From contig URYV01000025.1 in NCBI GenBank assembly GCA_900552285.1, positions 1 through 14,413 of the forward strand: DNA of 14,413 nt, in the 5' to 3' direction. This document shows positions 6,832 to 14,155 of this stretch, one piece after another. Every line of letters starts with the position of its first letter. Position 1 is the first letter of the stretch. Position numbers and translations under genes: made by a program. Source of the DNA: an uncultured Oscillospiraceae bacterium. Lineage in GTDB: Bacteria > Bacillota > Clostridia > Oscillospirales > Acutalibacteraceae. The notes beneath the pieces were generated by a model. It was not told the origin of the DNA and ran no database searches. It worked only from the letters and a program-made list of their open reading frames with translations.

Positions 6832-7473
6832 ATGAACCAAACAGAAAAGCTTATTGCAAAGGATCTGCTTTCCATAAAGGCGGTGTTTTTTCGCCCGGAC
6901 GAGCCCTTTACATGGGCAAGCGGAATTAAAAGCCCGGTATACTGCGACAATCGCCTGACCCTCACCGCTCCCGACGTGAGAAATGATGTGGAGCAGGGGC
7001 TTAAAGACCTTGTGGAGCAGCATTTCCCCGAGGCCGAGGTTCTCATGGGAACCTCCACCGCAGGCATTGCCCATGCCGCCATAACCGCGCATCTCATGGG
7101 GTTGCCCATGGGATATGTTCGCTCGGGAAACAAAGACCACGGTCGTAAAAATCAAATCGAAGGCCGCCTTGAAAAGGGGCAGAAGGTTGTTGTTGTGGAG
7201 GACCTTATTTCCACCGGAGGAAGCGTTATAGAGGTCGTTAAGGTTCTCAGAGAGGCCGGTGCCGATGTGCTCGGCGTTGTCAGCATATTCACCTACGGCA
7301 TGAAAAAGGGGCTTGAGCGCCTTGCCGCCGAAAATGTGACGAATTACAGTCTGTCGAATTTTGACGCAATTGCTCAGGTTGCGGCGGACGAGGGATATAT
7401 CGCGCCCGAGGATGTTGCCCGTCTTATAAAATTCCGCGACAATCCTTCCGATGAAAGCTGGGCAGAAAAATGA
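6832..7473 (+). CDS. pyrE: Orotate phosphoribosyltransferase
   Basis: PyrE joins orotate to PRPP to form OMP. The 213-residue protein has the type I PRTase layout: a hood with F27-T-W-A-S-G-I-K-S-P-V-Y-C-D, the G73-T-S-T-A-G-I-A loop, the mobile catalytic loop around K101-D-H-G-R-K-N, and the PRPP-binding signature V119-V-V-V-E-D-L-I-S-T-G-G-S131 with the adjacent acidic pair E123-D124. AGGAGG at 6818-6823 supports the ATG at 6832. It overlaps pyrB by 4 bases (ATGA). Together with pyrF it gives separate enzymes rather than a fused UMP synthase. Confidence 0.95.
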   Translation: MNQTEKLIAKDLLSIKAVFFRPDEPFTWASGIKSPVYCDNRLTLTAPDVRNDVEQGLKDLVEQHFPEAEVLMGTSTAGIAHAAITAHLMGLPMGYVRSGNKDHGRKNQIEGRLEKGQKVVVVEDLISTGGSVIEVVKVLREAGADVLGVVSIFTYGMKKGLERLAAENVTNYSLSNFDAIAQVAADEGYIAPEDVARLIKFRDNPSDESWAEK

Positions 7474-8387
7474 GAGATCTGATAAATATTCTCGACCTTT
7501 CCACCGAGGAAATAGACAGCCTCATCGAGCGGGCAAAGGACATAAAAAAAGACAGATCCAAATACAGCGAGGTCTGTAAAAACAAAATCCTCGCCACCCT
7601 GTTTTTCGAGCCGTCCACCAGAACAAGGCTGAGCTTTGAATCGGCCATGCTCTCTCTCGGAGGAAACACACTCGGTTTTGCCGATTCCTCTTCAAGCTCG
7701 GCCTCCAAGGGCGAAAGCGTTGCCGATACCGTCTCGGTGGTCAGCGGCTATGCCGACATAATCGCCATGCGCCACCCCAAAGAGGGCGCTCCCATTGTCG
7801 CCGCAAAGCATTCTCTTGTGCCTGTTATAAACGCGGGCGACGGCGGCCACTATCACCCCACCCAGACCCTCACCGACCTTATGACAATTCATGAGGAAAA
7901 AGGAAGTTTCGACAACCTGACTGTCGGTTTTTGCGGCGACCTTAAGTTCGGCCGCACCGTCCATTCTCTTATCGGCGCCATGTCGAGATACAAAAACATC
8001 AAGTTTGTGCTCATCTCTCCCGACGAGCTGAAGCTGCCGAGCTTTGTCAAACAGGAATACATAAAGGACAAGGGCATCGAATATGTTCAGTGCACCTCTC
8101 TCGACGAGGTTATAGGCGAGCTCGACATTCTTTACATGACCCGTGTTCAAAAGGAGCGTTTCTTCAACGAGGAGGACTATCTGCGCCTCAGAGACAGCTA
8201 TATTCTCACCGAGGACAAGCTGAAAAACGCAAGAGACGACATGTGTATTCTTCATCCGCTGCCGAGGGTGAACGAAATTTCCACCGCCGTCGACGGCGAC
8301 CCCCGCGCCTGCTATTTCAAACAGGCTCACAACGGCCGCTTTGTCAGAATGGCGCTTATAATGAAACTTTTGGGGGCGGAAGTATGA
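7470..8387 (+). CDS. pyrB: Aspartate carbamoyltransferase catalytic chain
   Basis: PyrB condenses carbamoyl phosphate with aspartate, the committed step. The 305-residue protein has the carbamoyl phosphate loop F46-E-P-S-T-R-T-R53, the Ser/Lys loop S79-K80-G-E-S that reaches into the neighbouring subunit, H129-P-T-Q-T-L-T-D136, the aspartate-side R-V-Q (about 224-226), and H261-P-L-P-R-V-N-E-I. F-E-P-S-T-R-T-R and H-P-L-P-R distinguish it from ornithine carbamoyltransferase. It overlaps pyrE and pyrI by 4 bases each. The adjacent regulatory chain implies an allosteric holoenzyme (c6r6 in E. coli) controlled by nucleotides. Confidence 0.96.
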   Translation: MRDLINILDLSTEEIDSLIERAKDIKKDRSKYSEVCKNKILATLFFEPSTRTRLSFESAMLSLGGNTLGFADSSSSSASKGESVADTVSVVSGYADIIAMRHPKEGAPIVAAKHSLVPVINAGDGGHYHPTQTLTDLMTIHEEKGSFDNLTVGFCGDLKFGRTVHSLIGAMSRYKNIKFVLISPDELKLPSFVKQEYIKDKGIEYVQCTSLDEVIGELDILYMTRVQKERFFNEEDYLRLRDSYILTEDKLKNARDDMCILHPLPRVNEISTAVDGDPRACYFKQAHNGRFVRMALIMKLLGAEV

Positions 8388-8797
8388 ATATAGACAGCAT
8401 TAAAAACGGAATAGTTATCGACCACATTTCGGCAGGAAAAGGAATGCGGCTTTATGAGCTGCTCGGCCTTGCGAACCTTGACGTGTCGGTCGCCATAATC
8501 AAAAACGTTCAAAGCTCAAAGCTGGGTAAAAAGGACATAATCAAAATCGACGCCGACATTGACATAAATTTCGACGTTATCGGCTATGTCGACCCCGACG
8601 CCACCGTTAACGTAATCAAAAACGGCGAGCGGGTGAAAAAATTCTCGGTGGACACCCCGAAGGTGCTTAAAAACGTGCTCAAGTGTAAAAATCCAAGGTG
8701 CATAAGCTCCACCGAACAGGAGCTTGACCAGATATTCAACCTCACCGACGGGGACAAGAAAATATACCGCTGCGCCTATTGCGAATCAAAGCTTTGA
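8384..8797 (+). CDS. pyrI: Aspartate carbamoyltransferase regulatory chain
   Basis: PyrI binds nucleotide effectors and links PyrB trimers. This 137-residue chain is shorter than the E. coli chain of 153. The N-terminal effector domain has I7-K-N-G-I-V-I-D-H14-I, the usual nucleotide-site region. The C-terminal zinc domain has C101-x4-C106 and C130-x2-C133, the four zinc ligands that dock onto PyrB. The ATG at 8384 overlaps the pyrB stop (ATGA) and has a GGGGGCGGA ribosome binding site within pyrB; a longer in-frame reading from 8090 would overlap pyrB by 300 bases and is rejected. It is the last pyr gene. Feedback by CTP/UTP on PyrB is expected from the family. Confidence 0.95.
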   Translation: MNIDSIKNGIVIDHISAGKGMRLYELLGLANLDVSVAIIKNVQSSKLGKKDIIKIDADIDINFDVIGYVDPDATVNVIKNGERVKKFSVDTPKVLKNVLKCKNPRCISSTEQELDQIFNLTDGDKKIYRCAYCESKL

Positions 8798-8811
8798 TAT
8801 ATTTCCGAAAA

Positions 8812-8861
8812 GCCTAAAACCACCCGACTTTTTGTTAAAAAGGGAGGGGGATTTTGCAGGC
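8812..8861 (+). terminator. Imperfect long hairpin after pyrI, possible pyr terminator
   Basis: Arms GCCT/AGGC (8812-8815, 8858-8861), AAAA/TTTT (8816-8819, 8852-8855), CCC/GGG (8823-8825, 8846-8848) and CTTTTT/AAAAAG (8828-8833, 8837-8842) can stack into one hairpin with mismatches and a GTT loop. It lies 15 bases after the pyrI stop. There is no clean T tract after it, so it is a weak terminator candidate and could be a processing or mRNA-protecting structure instead. No better terminator is visible between pyrI and the next promoter. Confidence 0.35.
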
Positions 8862-8905
8862 TATTTGTGAAAGAATACGAAATTTTTTTGACCCGTCCCT
8901 TTCCC

Positions 8906-8934
8906 TTGACCGACGGGCGGAAATTTGGTATAAT
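8906..8934 (+). promoter_or_regulatory. Sigma-A promoter of the pur operon
   Basis: TTGACC at 8906-8911 and TATAAT at 8929-8934 have a 17-base spacer, and TGG before the -10 box gives an extended -10. Transcription would start near 8941, about 11 bases before the riboswitch P1 stem. A 6-bp inverted repeat, CCCGTC (8892-8897) and GACGGG (8912-8917), brackets the -35 box. Confidence 0.85.
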
Positions 8935-8951
8935 CAAAACACAGAAAGAGA

Positions 8952-9035
8952 CTCTTTGCGACTGACGGATAAGCGGATGACCGCAAGGGAGCAGAGAGAA
9001 TACGGGGATTTTCCCCTTCAGCCGACCGTCTGGGC
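8952..9035 (+). ncRNA. ZTP (pfl) riboswitch aptamer
   Basis: The element senses ZTP/ZMP (AICA ribonucleotides), which accumulate when 10-formyl-tetrahydrofolate is short. P1 is CTCTTTGC (8952-8959) with GCAGAGAG (8991-8998), 8 bp. After it comes the conserved GACTGACGG (8960-8968), then P2 GCGG/CCGC (8973-8976, 8981-8984) with an ATGA loop, then AAGGGAGC (8985-8992). A variable linker carries a GGGGA/TCCCC hairpin (9004-9016). P3 is GCC (9021-9023) with GGC (9033-9035), within the signature GCCGACCGTCTGGGC. The loop CCGTC (9026-9030) is exactly complementary to GACGG (8964-8968), forming the family pseudoknot. The match to characterised clostridial and fusobacterial pfl RNAs is from memory, but the architecture is complete. 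Confidence 0.93.
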
Positions 9036-9069
9036 GCACTTGATTTTAAAGGGTCAAGTGTGCCCTTTT
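9032..9069 (+). terminator. Riboswitch-controlled intrinsic terminator
   Basis: GGGCGCACTTGA (9032-9043) pairs with TCAAGTGTGCCC (9054-9065) over 12 bp with one G-T pair, and TTTT (9066-9069) follows. The 5' arm includes the bases of P3 (9032-9035), so aptamer folding and terminator folding exclude each other. Ligand binding should hold P3 and the pseudoknot together, prevent the terminator and turn the pur operon on. An alternative hairpin AAAGGG/CCCTTT (9048-9053, 9063-9068) could form when P3 is kept. The T tract is short. Confidence 0.88.
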
Positions 9070-9096
9070 CACTTCTTTAAAAACGGAGGAAAAACA

Positions 9097-9591
9097 ATGA
9101 AAAAAATCGGTATTGTAATGGGAAGCGACAGCGATCTGCCCGTCGTTAAAAAGGCCATGGACACCCTTGACGAATTCGGCGTGCCCTTTGAGGTTCATGT
9201 CTTTTCGGCTCACCGAACCCCCAAGGAGGCTTCAGATTTTGCGAAAAACGCAAGAAAAGAAGGCTTCGGAGCCATAATCGCCGCTGCGGGAATGGCGGCT
9301 CACCTTGCGGGAGCCGTTGCGGCCAATACCACCCTTCCCGTTGTGGGAATTCCCTGTAAATCAAGCGTTTTAGACGGCGTTGACGCACTGTATTCCACCG
9401 TTCAGATGCCCTCCGGAATTCCGGTGGCGACGGTTGCGATAAACGGTGGGGTCAATGCCGCTTTGCTTTGTGTGGAAATGCTTGCCGTCGGCGATGATGA
9501 GCTTTGTGAAAAGCTCGAGCAAAAACGGGCTTCCGACGCCGCAAAGGTGCTTGAAAAGAATAAAAAAATCGAACTCGAATTCAATAAATAA
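9097..9591 (+). CDS. purE: N5-carboxyaminoimidazole ribonucleotide mutase, class I PurE
   Basis: PurE class I converts N5-CAIR to CAIR in de novo purine synthesis. The 164-residue protein shows M8-G-S-D-S-D13, the catalytic S37-A-H39-R-T-P, A64-G-M-A-A-H-L, G84-I-P and G117-G-V-N-A-A. The SAHRT motif points to the class I mutase that works with PurK, rather than the class II AIR carboxylase; purK is not in the window. The start is ATG 9097, with GGAGGA at 9085-9090. An in-frame extension to 8854 would read through the promoter and riboswitch and is rejected. It is the first gene of the pur operon and lies directly under the ZTP riboswitch. Confidence 0.95.
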   Translation: MKKIGIVMGSDSDLPVVKKAMDTLDEFGVPFEVHVFSAHRTPKEASDFAKNARKEGFGAIIAAAGMAAHLAGAVAANTTLPVVGIPCKSSVLDGVDALYSTVQMPSGIPVATVAINGGVNAALLCVEMLAVGDDELCEKLEQKRASDAAKVLEKNKKIELEFNK

Positions 9592-9610
9592 TTTTTGGGA
9601 GGAACACAAA

Positions 9611-10321
9611 ATGGAAAAGAAAGAGCTGCTTTATGAAGGAAAGGCAAAAAAGGTTTTTGCCACCGACGACCCGAATGTTGTGCTTGTGTCCTATAAGGAC
9701 GACGCCACCGCTTTTAACGGTCTTAAAAAGGGAACCATTTCGGGAAAGGGCGCCATTAACAACCGCGTCACCAATTACATGATGGAGCTGCTTGAAAAGG
9801 AAGGGGTAAAGACCCACCTTGTCAAAGAGCTGTCCGACCGCGAGACCCTTGTCAAAAAGGTGACCATTGTTCCTCTCGAGGTCATTATAAGAAACATTTC
9901 GGCCGGCTCCTTTGCCAAGCGCTACGGCGTTGAGGAGGGTATTGTATTTGCCGAGCCTACCATTGAATTTTCCTATAAAAACGACGATCTCGGCGATCCG
10001 CTCATCAACGATTATCATGCTCTTGCCCTCGGTCTTGCCACCAAGGAGGAAATCGAAACCATAAAATCCATGGCCTTTAAGGTCAACGATGTCATGAAGG
10101 CTTTCTTCAAAAATCTCAAGGTCGATCTTGTTGATTTCAAGCTTGAATTCGGCAAAACCGCCGACGGCGAAATTGTTCTTGCCGACGAAATTTCTCCCGA
10201 CACCTGCCGTTTCTGGGACAGCGAGACCCACGAAAAGCTGGATAAGGACCGTTTCCGCAGAGATATGGGCAATGTTGAGGATGCCTACAAGGAAATGATG
10301 AAACGCATTTTGGGAGAATAA
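9611..10321 (+). CDS. purC: SAICAR synthetase
   Basis: PurC uses ATP to join CAIR and aspartate into SAICAR. The 236-residue length is that of the short bacterial form. Motifs seen are L7-Y-E-G-K-A-K-K-V-F near the N-terminus (ATP-binding P-loop region), D31-A-T-A-F-N (with the G-K-G around 45), V87-P-L-E-V-I-I-R-N-I-S-A-G-S100, D-F-K-L-E-F-G and L-A-D-E-I-S-P-D-T-C-R-F-W-D near residues 190-203. The ATG at 9611 has GGGAGGA at about 9597-9603; a longer in-frame reading from 9446 would overlap purE and is rejected. It lies 19 bases after purE and 2 bases before purF. Confidence 0.95.
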   Translation: MEKKELLYEGKAKKVFATDDPNVVLVSYKDDATAFNGLKKGTISGKGAINNRVTNYMMELLEKEGVKTHLVKELSDRETLVKKVTIVPLEVIIRNISAGSFAKRYGVEEGIVFAEPTIEFSYKNDDLGDPLINDYHALALGLATKEEIETIKSMAFKVNDVMKAFFKNLKVDLVDFKLEFGKTADGEIVLADEISPDTCRFWDSETHEKLDKDRFRRDMGNVEDAYKEMMKRILGE

Positions 10322-10323
10322 TC

Positions 10324-11766
10324 ATGAGCAGTTTAAGAGAAGAATGCGGCGTTTTCGGAATTTATTCAAAAACGTCCGACAATCTTGCCGCCGACACATA
10401 TTACGGACTTTTCGCTCTTCAGCACAGAGGGCAGGAGTCCTGCGGAATAGTGGTCAACGACGACGGACTTTTCAACGAATATAAGGACACTGGTCTTGTG
10501 AACGACGTTTTCACACCCGAAATTCTCGACCGTCTCGGTCAGGGAAACATTGCCGTCGGCCACGTCAGATACGGCACCACCGGCGGAAACGGCCGAAACA
10601 ACGCCCAGCCCATTGTGGTCAATCATGTCAAGGGAAGAATGGCGCTTGCCCACAACGGCAATCTGACAAATTCCTTTGAGCTGCGCTCGGCCCTCGAGCT
10701 TGAAGGCTCCATTTTTCACACAACCTCCGACACCGAGGTCATTTCCTATATCATAACAAAGGAAAGACTTCGCTGTCCCACTATTGAGGACGCCGTAAAT
10801 GAGGCCATGAACAAGATAAAGGGAGCCTATTCTCTCGTCATCATGTCCCCCTCAAAGCTTATCGCTCTGCGCGACGAAAACGGCTTCCGCCCGCTTTGCT
10901 ACGGTATGACCGAGGACGGAAAATACGTCGTGGCGTCGGAAAGCTGCGCCCTTGACGCCATAGGGGCCTCTTTTGTAAGGGACATCGAACCGGGAGAAAT
11001 TCTCGTTTTCGACAAAAACGGCGTCAGAAGCATAAGGGATCATTGTGACAAAAAGGAACACAGACTTTGTGTTTTCGAATATGTATATTTTGCCCGCCCC
11101 GACTCGGTTATCGACGGCTGTTCGGTTCACACCGCCCGTGCAAGAGCGGGAGCGTATCTTGCCCTTGAGCATCCTGTTCAGGCCGACGTTGTTATCGGTG
11201 TGCCCGATTCGGGCCTTGACGCCGCCGTGGGATATTCCAAGCAGTCGGGTATTCCTTATGAAATCGGCTTTATCAAAAATAAATACATAGCGAGAACCTT
11301 CATTTCCCCCGGTCAGAAAAGCAGGGAAAACAAGGTCAAAATCAAGCTTAACCCCATTACCGACGTGGTGGCGGGAAAGCGTGTCGTGCTTATAGACGAC
11401 TCCATTGTCAGAGGAACCACAAGCGCCCGAATAGTCAAGCTTCTCAGAGAGGCCGGCGCAAAGGAAATACACATGAGAGTCTCGGCGCCGCCCTTCAAGA
11501 ACCCCTGCTACTACGGAACCGACATCGACTCGAGAGAAAATCTTATCGCCTGTCACCATTCGGTGGAGGAAACGGCAAAAATCATCGGCGCCGACAGTCT
11601 CGGTTATCTGAGCGTCGACAACGTTAAGAAAATTGCCTACGGATGTGCCGGAAAGGGATACTGCACCGCCTGCTTCGACGGCGAATATCCCACCGAAATC
11701 CCGCAGAACACCGAGAAAAACAGATTTGAACGCAAAATATCCGAAGCAAAAGGAAAGAAGGGCTGA
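10324..11766 (+). CDS. purF: Amidophosphoribosyltransferase (PRPP amidotransferase)
   Basis: PurF makes phosphoribosylamine from PRPP and glutamine, the first committed purine step. The 480-residue protein begins with a 7-residue propeptide, then C8-G-V-F-G, so Cys8 should become the N-terminal nucleophile of the glutaminase domain after cleavage. R82-Y-G-T-T and H110-N-G-N-L continue that domain. The PRTase domain has V354-V-L-I-D-D-S-I-V-R-G-T-T366. Cysteines at 249, 395, 447 and 450 match the [4Fe-4S] ligands of the B. subtilis enzyme, including the 146-residue gap between the first two and the final C-x2-C, so this is the oxygen-sensitive Fe-S type with a processed propeptide. It starts 2 bases after purC and ends 2 bases before purM. 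Confidence 0.96.
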   Translation: MSSLREECGVFGIYSKTSDNLAADTYYGLFALQHRGQESCGIVVNDDGLFNEYKDTGLVNDVFTPEILDRLGQGNIAVGHVRYGTTGGNGRNNAQPIVVNHVKGRMALAHNGNLTNSFELRSALELEGSIFHTTSDTEVISYIITKERLRCPTIEDAVNEAMNKIKGAYSLVIMSPSKLIALRDENGFRPLCYGMTEDGKYVVASESCALDAIGASFVRDIEPGEILVFDKNGVRSIRDHCDKKEHRLCVFEYVYFARPDSVIDGCSVHTARARAGAYLALEHPVQADVVIGVPDSGLDAAVGYSKQSGIPYEIGFIKNKYIARTFISPGQKSRENKVKIKLNPITDVVAGKRVVLIDDSIVRGTTSARIVKLLREAGAKEIHMRVSAPPFKNPCYYGTDIDSRENLIACHHSVEETAKIIGADSLGYLSVDNVKKIAYGCAGKGYCTACFDGEYPTEIPQNTEKNRFERKISEAKGKKG

Positions 11767-11768
11767 AA

Positions 11769-12809
11769 ATGGAAAACTCAAGATCCGACGCATACGCAGC
11801 CGCCGGCGTCGACATTACGGCGGGATACAAAGCGGTTGAGCTTATGAAGGCTCATGTGGCCGCGACCAAAACCCCCGGAGTTTGTTCCGACGTGGGAGGC
11901 TTCGGCGGACTTTTCGAGCTTGACATGACCGGTATAACAAAGCCGGTGCTGGTCAGCGGAACCGACGGTGTCGGCACAAAGCTCAAGCTGGCCTTTCTCA
12001 TGGACAAGCATGACACGGTGGGAATAGACTGCGTCGCCATGTGCGTCAACGACATCATCTGCTGCGGCGCAAAGCCCCTTTTCTTCCTTGATTATATTGC
12101 CTGCGGCAAAAACGTTCCCGAGCGCATTGCCGACATTGTAAAGGGAGTTGCCGACGGCTGTATTCAGGCGGGCGCCGCTCTCATAGGCGGAGAGACCGCC
12201 GAAATGCCCGGCTTTTATCCCGAGGATGAATATGATCTTGCGGGTTATTCCACCGGCGTTGTGGATAAGGATAAAATAATCGACAACAGCCTTATGAAGG
12301 AGGGCGACGTTATTATCGCTCTGCCTTCGTCTGGCGTTCATTCAAACGGATTTTCCCTTGTCAGAAAGGTTTTCGATGTGGAACATTCCGACATAAAAGC
12401 CCCAGTTGAAGAGCTCGGCGGCAAATCGGTTGGAGAGATGCTGCTCACCCCCACGAAAATTTATGTAAAGCCGGTGCTTTCTCTTGTTGAAAAGGTGAAG
12501 GTAAAGGGCATTTCTCACATCACCGGCGGCGGTTTTTACGAAAACATTCCGAGAAGCATTCCCGAAGGTCTTTGTGCAAAAATCGATTTGTCAAAGGTGA
12601 AGGTGCTCCCGATATTCGACCTGATTGCGAAAAAGGGCGGCATTTCCGCTCACGATATGTTCAACACCTTCAACATGGGTGTCGGCATGAGTATTGTGGT
12701 GTCGAAGGAGGACGAAACCCTCGCCCTGAGAACCCTCGAGGAGGCGGGAGAAAAGCCCTACACCATGGGTGAAATCGTAAAGGGAGACAGCAAAATCGAA
12801 CTTTGCTGA
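11769..12809 (+). CDS. purM: Phosphoribosylformylglycinamidine cyclo-ligase (AIR synthetase)
   Basis: PurM closes the imidazole ring, converting FGAM and ATP to AIR. The 346-residue length is standard. Signatures are the N-terminal Y9-A-A-A-G-V-D-I-T-A-G-Y, the G-G-F-G-G-L-F region (43-49), S63-G-T-D-G-V-G-T-K71 and D87-C-V-A-M-C-V-N-D-I95 of the ATP-grip of the PurM fold, G140-G-E-T-A-E-M-P-G-F-Y150, and a C-terminal half with H-I-T-G-G-G-F-Y-E-N. Gene spacing is 2 bases from purF and 10 bases to purN. The usual upstream FGAM synthase genes (purS, purQ, purL) are not next to it. Confidence 0.96.
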   Translation: MENSRSDAYAAAGVDITAGYKAVELMKAHVAATKTPGVCSDVGGFGGLFELDMTGITKPVLVSGTDGVGTKLKLAFLMDKHDTVGIDCVAMCVNDIICCGAKPLFFLDYIACGKNVPERIADIVKGVADGCIQAGAALIGGETAEMPGFYPEDEYDLAGYSTGVVDKDKIIDNSLMKEGDVIIALPSSGVHSNGFSLVRKVFDVEHSDIKAPVEELGGKSVGEMLLTPTKIYVKPVLSLVEKVKVKGISHITGGGFYENIPRSIPEGLCAKIDLSKVKVLPIFDLIAKKGGISAHDMFNTFNMGVGMSIVVSKEDETLALRTLEEAGEKPYTMGEIVKGDSKIELC

Positions 12810-12819
12810 GGTGATAAAA

Positions 12820-13437
12820 ATGAGCGAAAAAGCAAGAATAGCCGTGCTTGTGTCGGGCGGCGGAACCAATCTTCAGGCCCTTCTCGACGCACAGCAAAGC
12901 AGAATTATCAAAAGCGGCGAAATTGTGCTTGTTGTGTCAAGCAGCAAAAAAGCCTTTGCCCTCGAGCGGGCGAAAAATGCAGGCGTGAAGTCGGTAGTTG
13001 TAGGCAAAAAGGAAACGGGGGAGGATTTTGAAAAAATCCTTATAAAAACCCTTGAGGATGAAAAAATCGACCTTATCGTGCTTGCCGGGTTTATGTGCAT
13101 TTTAAGCGAAAATTTTACCCGCCGATTTGAAAACCGCATAATAAACGTTCATCCTTCGCTCATTCCCTCCTTTTGCGGAAAGGATTTTTACGGGCTGCGG
13201 GTTCATAAAGCCGCTCTTGAAAAGGGCGTCAAGGTGACCGGCGCCACCGTCCATTTTGTCAATGAAATTCCCGACGGCGGCAAGATAATTATGCAGCGTG
13301 CGGTTGAGGTTGAGGACGGAGACACGCCCGAAATTTTGCAAAAAAGAGTAATGGAACAGGCCGAGTGGAAGATACTTCCCCTTTGTGCCGAAAAAATATC
13401 AAAGGAAATAATCGAAAAGAGGTCGGAAAATGTTTGA
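12820..13437 (+). CDS. purN: Phosphoribosylglycinamide formyltransferase
   Basis: PurN transfers a formyl group from 10-formyl-THF to GAR. The 205-residue protein shows the phosphate-binding S12-G-G-G-T-N-L near the N-terminus, L88-A-G-F-M, the catalytic N109-V-H111-P-S-L-I-P, G141-A-T-V-H-F-V and D152, the residue matching Asp144 of the E. coli enzyme. ATG 12820 is preferred over the in-frame GTG at 12811, because that GTG is part of the Shine-Dalgarno GAGGTG (12808-12813). purO starts inside its last codons (8-base overlap). Its cofactor is shared with the AICAR transformylase at the operon's end, which fits control by a formyl-folate stress sensor. Confidence 0.95.
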   Translation: MSEKARIAVLVSGGGTNLQALLDAQQSRIIKSGEIVLVVSSSKKAFALERAKNAGVKSVVVGKKETGEDFEKILIKTLEDEKIDLIVLAGFMCILSENFTRRFENRIINVHPSLIPSFCGKDFYGLRVHKAALEKGVKVTGATVHFVNEIPDGGKIIMQRAVEVEDGDTPEILQKRVMEQAEWKILPLCAEKISKEIIEKRSENV

Positions 13438-14140
13438 TTTAAAGAAACTTTTATGTGAAAATTCCTATCCCGGTCGCGGCATTGTCATCGGAATGTCGAA
13501 GGACGGGGAAAAGGCGCTGATTGCCTATTTCATCATGGGCAGAAGCGTCAACAGCCGCAACCGTGTTTTTGAGATGTTTGACGGCGGGATGAGAACCAAA
13601 GCCTTTGACGAGTCAAAGCTTTCCGACCCCAGTCTTATAATCTACAATCCCTTTTTAAACCTGGAAAATGTGGATATTATCACAAACGGCGACCAAACCG
13701 ACACGATTTATGACTATATCAAAAGCGGCTCGACCTTTGAGGAGGCTCTTTTCACCCGCGAATTCGAGCCCGACGCGCCAAACTATACCCCACGAATTTC
13801 CGGCGTGAATTTCTATGACTGCGAAAACGCCTCTTTTGAATACACGCTGTCGATTTTAAAAAGCGGCGACGGCGATCCGTCGGTCTGCAACAGATTTTTC
13901 TATAATTATTCCCCCGTTGCGGGCAAGGGCCACTTTATTCACACATATAAGTGCGACGGCGACCCCATTCCCTCCTTTGAGGGCGAGCCCGAGGCGGTGG
14001 AGCTTCCCGATACGGCAAAAGAGCTTGCCGACACGGTTTGGGAAAATCTCAACGAGCAAAACAAGGTGTCTCTTTTTGTGAGGAGCGTCGAGCTTTCGAG
14101 CGGCGAGACCGAAGAGATAATCATCAACAAAAACAAGTGA
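13430..14140 (+). CDS. purO: PurO-type IMP cyclohydrolase
   Basis: This 236-residue protein resembles the IMP cyclohydrolase (PurO-like) family first known from archaea, which closes FAICAR to IMP. Conserved-looking blocks are Y13-P-G-R-G-I-V-I-G-M, G37-R-S-V-N-S-R-N-R45, N72-P-F-type sequence with I-I-Y-N-P, N86-G-D-Q-T-D91, E113-P-D-A-P-N-Y-T-P-R-I123 and G167-H-F-I-H-T-Y173. This N-terminal YPGR...GRS..SRNR pattern is what I know of the family; assignment is by recognition, not search. It begins 8 bases inside purN and is followed after 15 bases by an AICAR transformylase that lacks a fused cyclohydrolase domain at its N-terminus, so the context supports the function. The RBS is AGAGG at 13418-13422. 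Confidence 0.85.
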   Translation: MFDLKKLLCENSYPGRGIVIGMSKDGEKALIAYFIMGRSVNSRNRVFEMFDGGMRTKAFDESKLSDPSLIIYNPFLNLENVDIITNGDQTDTIYDYIKSGSTFEEALFTREFEPDAPNYTPRISGVNFYDCENASFEYTLSILKSGDGDPSVCNRFFYNYSPVAGKGHFIHTYKCDGDPIPSFEGEPEAVELPDTAKELADTVWENLNEQNKVSLFVRSVELSSGETEEIIINKNK

Positions 14141-14155
14141 TCGGGAGGACAAATC

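Noticed and set aside
8090..8383. N-terminal extension of pyrI
   Set aside because: It lies entirely over pyrB in another frame and is Arg-rich with no similarity to PyrI; the ATGA overlap at 8384 is the true start.
8800..8813. PurBox-like TATTTCCGAAAAG downstream of pyrI
   Set aside because: It matches the Bacillus PurR box only partly, occurs once rather than as a spaced pair, and lies about 100 bases upstream of the promoter.
8854..9096. N-terminal extension of purE through the riboswitch region
   Set aside because: The added 81 codons are the promoter and ZTP aptamer; family length and the RBS place the start at 9097.
9446..9610. N-terminal extension of purC
   Set aside because: It overlaps purE in another frame, whereas ATG 9611 has a strong RBS and gives the family's normal length.
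10852..11793. Long minus-strand open frame (313 codons) opposite purF
   Set aside because: It is antisense to a complete PurF with all catalytic motifs, has no recognisable domain, and reflects the codon bias of the real gene. The same applies to minus-strand frames at 969-1712, 6298-7155, 7692-8330, 9581-10231 and 11778-12341.
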